Both the position numbers and the translations under genes were made by a program. A DNA stretch of 9,245 bases from contig JAFOXT010000223.1 of assembly GCA_017425745.1 (NCBI GenBank), positions 1 to 9,245 on the forward strand, written 5' to 3'. Below, piece by piece: positions 7,032 to 9,245 of this stretch (position 1 is the first letter of the stretch; each line of letters begins with the position of its first letter). A model generated the notes under the pieces. That model saw nothing but the letters and a program-made list of their open reading frames with translations. It was not told the origin of the DNA and ran no database searches. The stretch is from Clostridia bacterium (lineage in GTDB: Bacteria; Bacillota; Clostridia; Oscillospirales; Acutalibacteraceae).

Positions 7032-8280
7032 TAAAATTAAAAAGCCGGAGCTTCTTGCTCCGGCAGGTGATATGGAAAGACTGATGGCTGCAGTCAAATA
7101 CGGCGCTGACGCTGTTTATCTTGGCGGAACAACCTTCGGAATGAGAGCTGCTCCGCAGAATTTCAGCGATGAGGAGCTTAAGATTGCCGTGGATTATTGC
7201 CACGAAAGAGGCGTTAAGGTTTACCTTACCTGTAACGTGCTTCCGAGAAACGATGAGCTTTCTGAGCTTCCGTCTTTCCTTGAAAATGCAAAAGCAGCAG
7301 GTGTTGACGCACTTATTATATCTGACCTCGGTGTACTGGAATATGCAAAAAAGTATGCTGAAGGCGTTGAAATTCATATTTCAACACAGACGGGTGTTGT
7401 TAACTATGCAGCGGCAAAGGCCTTCTATGAGCTTGGTGCAAGACGAGTTGTAACAGCAAGAGAGCTTAAGCTTACAGAAATTTCAGGCATCAGAGAAAAC
7501 ATACCTGATGATATGGATATTGAGTGCTTTGTGCACGGGGCTATGTGTGTTTCTTTCTCGGGCAGATGCCTTATTTCCAACTATCTTGTTAACCGTGATG
7601 CAAACAGAGGCGAATGTGCTCAGCCCTGCAGATGGAAATATACTCTTATGGAAGAGAAAAGACCCGGTCAGCATTTTCCTGTTTTTGAAGGTGACGGCGG
7701 TACATATCTTTTCAACTCAAAGGATATGTGTATGATTGAGCATATTCCCGAAATGGTAAAAGCAGGTATAACAAGCTTTAAAATTGAAGGTCGTGCAAAG
7801 TCAGCTTATTACGTAGCAGTTGTTACAAACGCTTACAGAAAGGCTATTGACGAATATTTTGAGAATCCCTCTGACGATTTTATGCCGTCACAGTGGATTA
7901 TTGATGAGATGAAGAAAATCAGCTACCGTGATTACTGTACAGGCTTTTTCTACGGTGATCCTGCTGATGATGCGAATATCAGCTACAAGGGCGGTTACAA
8001 CCGTGAATGGGACGTAATGGCCGTTGTTGAAAAGTGGGAAGACGGTGTAGCTTACTGCAGTCAGAGAAACCGCTTTTTTGAAGGTGACGAGCTTGAAGCT
8101 ATGGTAAAAGGTGATAAGCCCTTTAAGGTTATTGCAAAAGAGCTCAGAAACGCAGAGGGTGAAGCAATTGAAGCAACCAATCACCCTATGATGAATTTTA
8201 CCTTCAGAACGGATATTCCTTTAGAGGCTGAAACAATTCTCAGAAAAGAACGAGACGAACCCGACAGAGTAATTATCTGA
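7024..8280 (+). CDS. Peptidase U32 family protein, probable TrhP-like tRNA uridine-34 hydroxylation protein
   Basis: A 418-residue U32 protein. An N-terminal TIM-barrel-like part begins ELLAPAGD (9-16), with YGADAVYLGG (26-35). The U32 signature E-x-F-x2-G-A-M-C-x3-SG-x-C runs 167-182. Cys175, Cys182, Cys198 and Cys202 look like the set that binds an iron-sulfur cluster in characterised relatives. FKIEGRAKS (252-260) and a C-terminal beta domain (about 325-415) are also typical. Despite the name, studied members (TrhP, RlhA, UbiU/V) are hydroxylation proteins and not proteases. Length and C-terminal domain best match B. subtilis TrhP2 (YrrO), which acts with TrhP1 in making 5-hydroxyuridine at tRNA wobble position 34 and lies downstream of mltG. 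Other U32 roles remain possible. The start overlaps the mltG stop by 8 nt; a weak GGCGG lies 8 nt upstream. Confidence 0.85.
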   Translation: MTDKIKKPELLAPAGDMERLMAAVKYGADAVYLGGTTFGMRAAPQNFSDEELKIAVDYCHERGVKVYLTCNVLPRNDELSELPSFLENAKAAGVDALIISDLGVLEYAKKYAEGVEIHISTQTGVVNYAAAKAFYELGARRVVTARELKLTEISGIRENIPDDMDIECFVHGAMCVSFSGRCLISNYLVNRDANRGECAQPCRWKYTLMEEKRPGQHFPVFEGDGGTYLFNSKDMCMIEHIPEMVKAGITSFKIEGRAKSAYYVAVVTNAYRKAIDEYFENPSDDFMPSQWIIDEMKKISYRDYCTGFFYGDPADDANISYKGGYNREWDVMAVVEKWEDGVAYCSQRNRFFEGDELEAMVKGDKPFKVIAKELRNAEGEAIEATNHPMMNFTFRTDIPLEAETILRKERDEPDRVII

Positions 8281-8296
8281 TTATTATAATTGATAC

Positions 8297-8301
8297 GGAG
8301 G
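8297..8301 (+). promoter_or_regulatory. Strong ribosome binding site for the TTG start of hprK
   Basis: GGAGG sits 8 nt before the TTG at 8310. The next in-frame ATG (codon 84) would remove the whole N-terminal lobe of HprK, so this site with TTG is the start. Confidence 0.8.
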
Positions 8302-8309
8302 TGCATATT

Positions 8310-9245
8310 TTGGCAAGCAAATATTCAGTTTCCCTTAAGAAGCTATTAAAAGATTTCAGTACCCTTGAAACCTTATATCTGCCTGATGACCCTGAAAATA
8401 TTTTCATTACATCACCTGATATAAGCCGACCGGGTCTTGTTTTTGCAGGATATACAAACTACTTCGACAGCTCAAGAGTGAACTATCTCGGTAAGGCAGA
8501 GGTTGAATATCTCAACAGTCTTTCTGATGAAGAACGTCTTACAAGAGTAAAGCTCTATATGGAGAAAAAGCCTGTTTGTGTAATTATTTCAAGAGGTCTT
8601 ACCTGTCCTGAAGAGATTCTTACTCTTGCTCCCGAATTCTCTGTTCCCGTACTCAGAACTCAGGATACAACATCACGCTCAATGGCGGCAATTATTGCTT
8701 ATCTCAACATTGAGCTTGCAGAAAGAATTACACGTCACGGTGTTTTTGTTGAAGTTTACGGTGAGGGTGTGCTTATTCTTGGCGACAGCGGTGTCGGTAA
8801 AAGTGAAACAGCGGTTGAGCTTATTAAAAGAGGTCACCGTCTTATTGCTGACGATGCTGTTGAAATTAAAAAGACAAGCTCAAAAACTCTCGTGGGCGCT
8901 GCTCCTGACAATATCAGACACTTTATTGAGCTTCGCGGCATAGGCATTGTGAATGCACGCCGTATTTTCGGTATGGGTGCTGTTAAGCTTAGCGAAAAAA
9001 TTGATATGGTTATTGAGCTTGAGCCCTGGGACAGTGATAAGGTATATGACAGAATGGGTCTTGATACAGAATACATTGAAATTCTCGGAATCAAGGTGCC
9101 CCATACAGTTGTACCTGTTCAGCCCGGTAGAAACCTTGCAATCATTATAGAGGTAGCAGCTATGAATAACCGTCAGAAAAAGATGGGTTACAATGCTGCA
9201 AGAGAGCTTATGCACAATCTTGGTATGGGCGACGATATAGCACCA
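8310..9245 (+). CDS. hprK: HPr kinase/phosphorylase (3' end cut off by window edge)
   Basis: 312 codons are visible, about the whole family length (about 310-320), so only a few C-terminal residues and the stop are missing. HprK phosphorylates HPr on Ser46 when glycolytic intermediates are plentiful and dephosphorylates it when phosphate is high, steering CcpA-dependent catabolite repression and PTS uptake. Residues 1-130 are the N-terminal lobe. The catalytic domain shows His143 in RHGVFVEVYG, Walker A GDSGVGKS (158-165), the Asp pair 181-182, the HprK signature ELRGIGIVNARRIFG (207-221), DRMGLD (247-252) and QPGRN (271-275). The start is TTG with a strong GGAGG. It follows the U32 gene by 29 bp with no terminator between, so it probably belongs to the same operon. 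Confidence 0.95.
   Translation, partial: MASKYSVSLKKLLKDFSTLETLYLPDDPENIFITSPDISRPGLVFAGYTNYFDSSRVNYLGKAEVEYLNSLSDEERLTRVKLYMEKKPVCVIISRGLTCPEEILTLAPEFSVPVLRTQDTTSRSMAAIIAYLNIELAERITRHGVFVEVYGEGVLILGDSGVGKSETAVELIKRGHRLIADDAVEIKKTSSKTLVGAAPDNIRHFIELRGIGIVNARRIFGMGAVKLSEKIDMVIELEPWDSDKVYDRMGLDTEYIEILGIKVPHTVVPVQPGRNLAIIIEVAAMNNRQKKMGYNAARELMHNLGMGDDIAP

Noticed and set aside
7003..7377. Minus-strand open frame of 124 codons inside the mltG-U32 junction.
   Set aside because: It lies antisense to two genes with clear family motifs, and its product has no recognisable domain or ribosome site.
8262..8290. A perfect TATAAT (8285-8290) before hprK with CCGACA 18 bp upstream, as an internal promoter.
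   Set aside because: The -35 matches only four of six bases, and the start would fall on the GGAGG site, leaving a leader of about 13 nt. The box may be chance in an AT-rich gap.
1..9245. Mobile element, CRISPR, toxin-antitoxin, phage-defence or other accessory system.
   Set aside because: No transposase or integrase motifs, no regular repeats, no terminal inverted repeats, no tRNA attachment site, and uniform codon use across all genes.

Overview
The window is one compact stretch of chromosome from a low-to-moderate GC Gram-positive anaerobe. A clostridial (Oscillospiraceae/Ruminococcus-like) host is my best guess. It rests on AGA-rich arginine usage, AGGAG-type ribosome sites, a ThyX-type thymidylate synthase, a DUF2156 protein, MltG with a long cytoplasmic tail beside a U32 protein, and HPr kinase. 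I see no mobile elements, CRISPR arrays, tRNA or rRNA genes, or composition shifts.

Layout: bases 1-1237 hold the 5' part of a gene on the minus strand, an unusual two-domain ThyX-like protein cut by the left edge. Bases 1238-1484 are a divergent control region with two near-consensus vegetative promoters pointing apart (minus strand 1303-1275, plus strand 1418-1446) and A/T tracts between them. From 1485 to the right edge, eight plus-strand genes follow with gaps of at most 29 bp and two overlaps, so they probably form one operon: cupin protein, dTMP kinase, DUF2156 protein, GNAT acetyltransferase, DJ-1/PfpI protein, 5-formyl-THF cyclo-ligase, MltG, U32 (TrhP-like) protein, and HPr kinase/phosphorylase (TTG start, 3' end cut off).

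How they fit together: ThyX makes dTMP from dUMP with methylene-THF, dTMP kinase makes dTDP, and the cyclo-ligase returns 5-formyl-THF to the active one-carbon pool. This is a partial thymidylate/folate set split across the divergent promoters. MltG sets glycan-strand length in the wall, the U32 protein probably acts in tRNA wobble-uridine hydroxylation, and HprK controls carbon catabolite repression. The operon therefore reads as a housekeeping growth cluster and not a defence or mobile system.

The most unusual item is the ThyX protein. Its two halves each keep only part of the ThyX active-site signature, and the kept parts are complementary.
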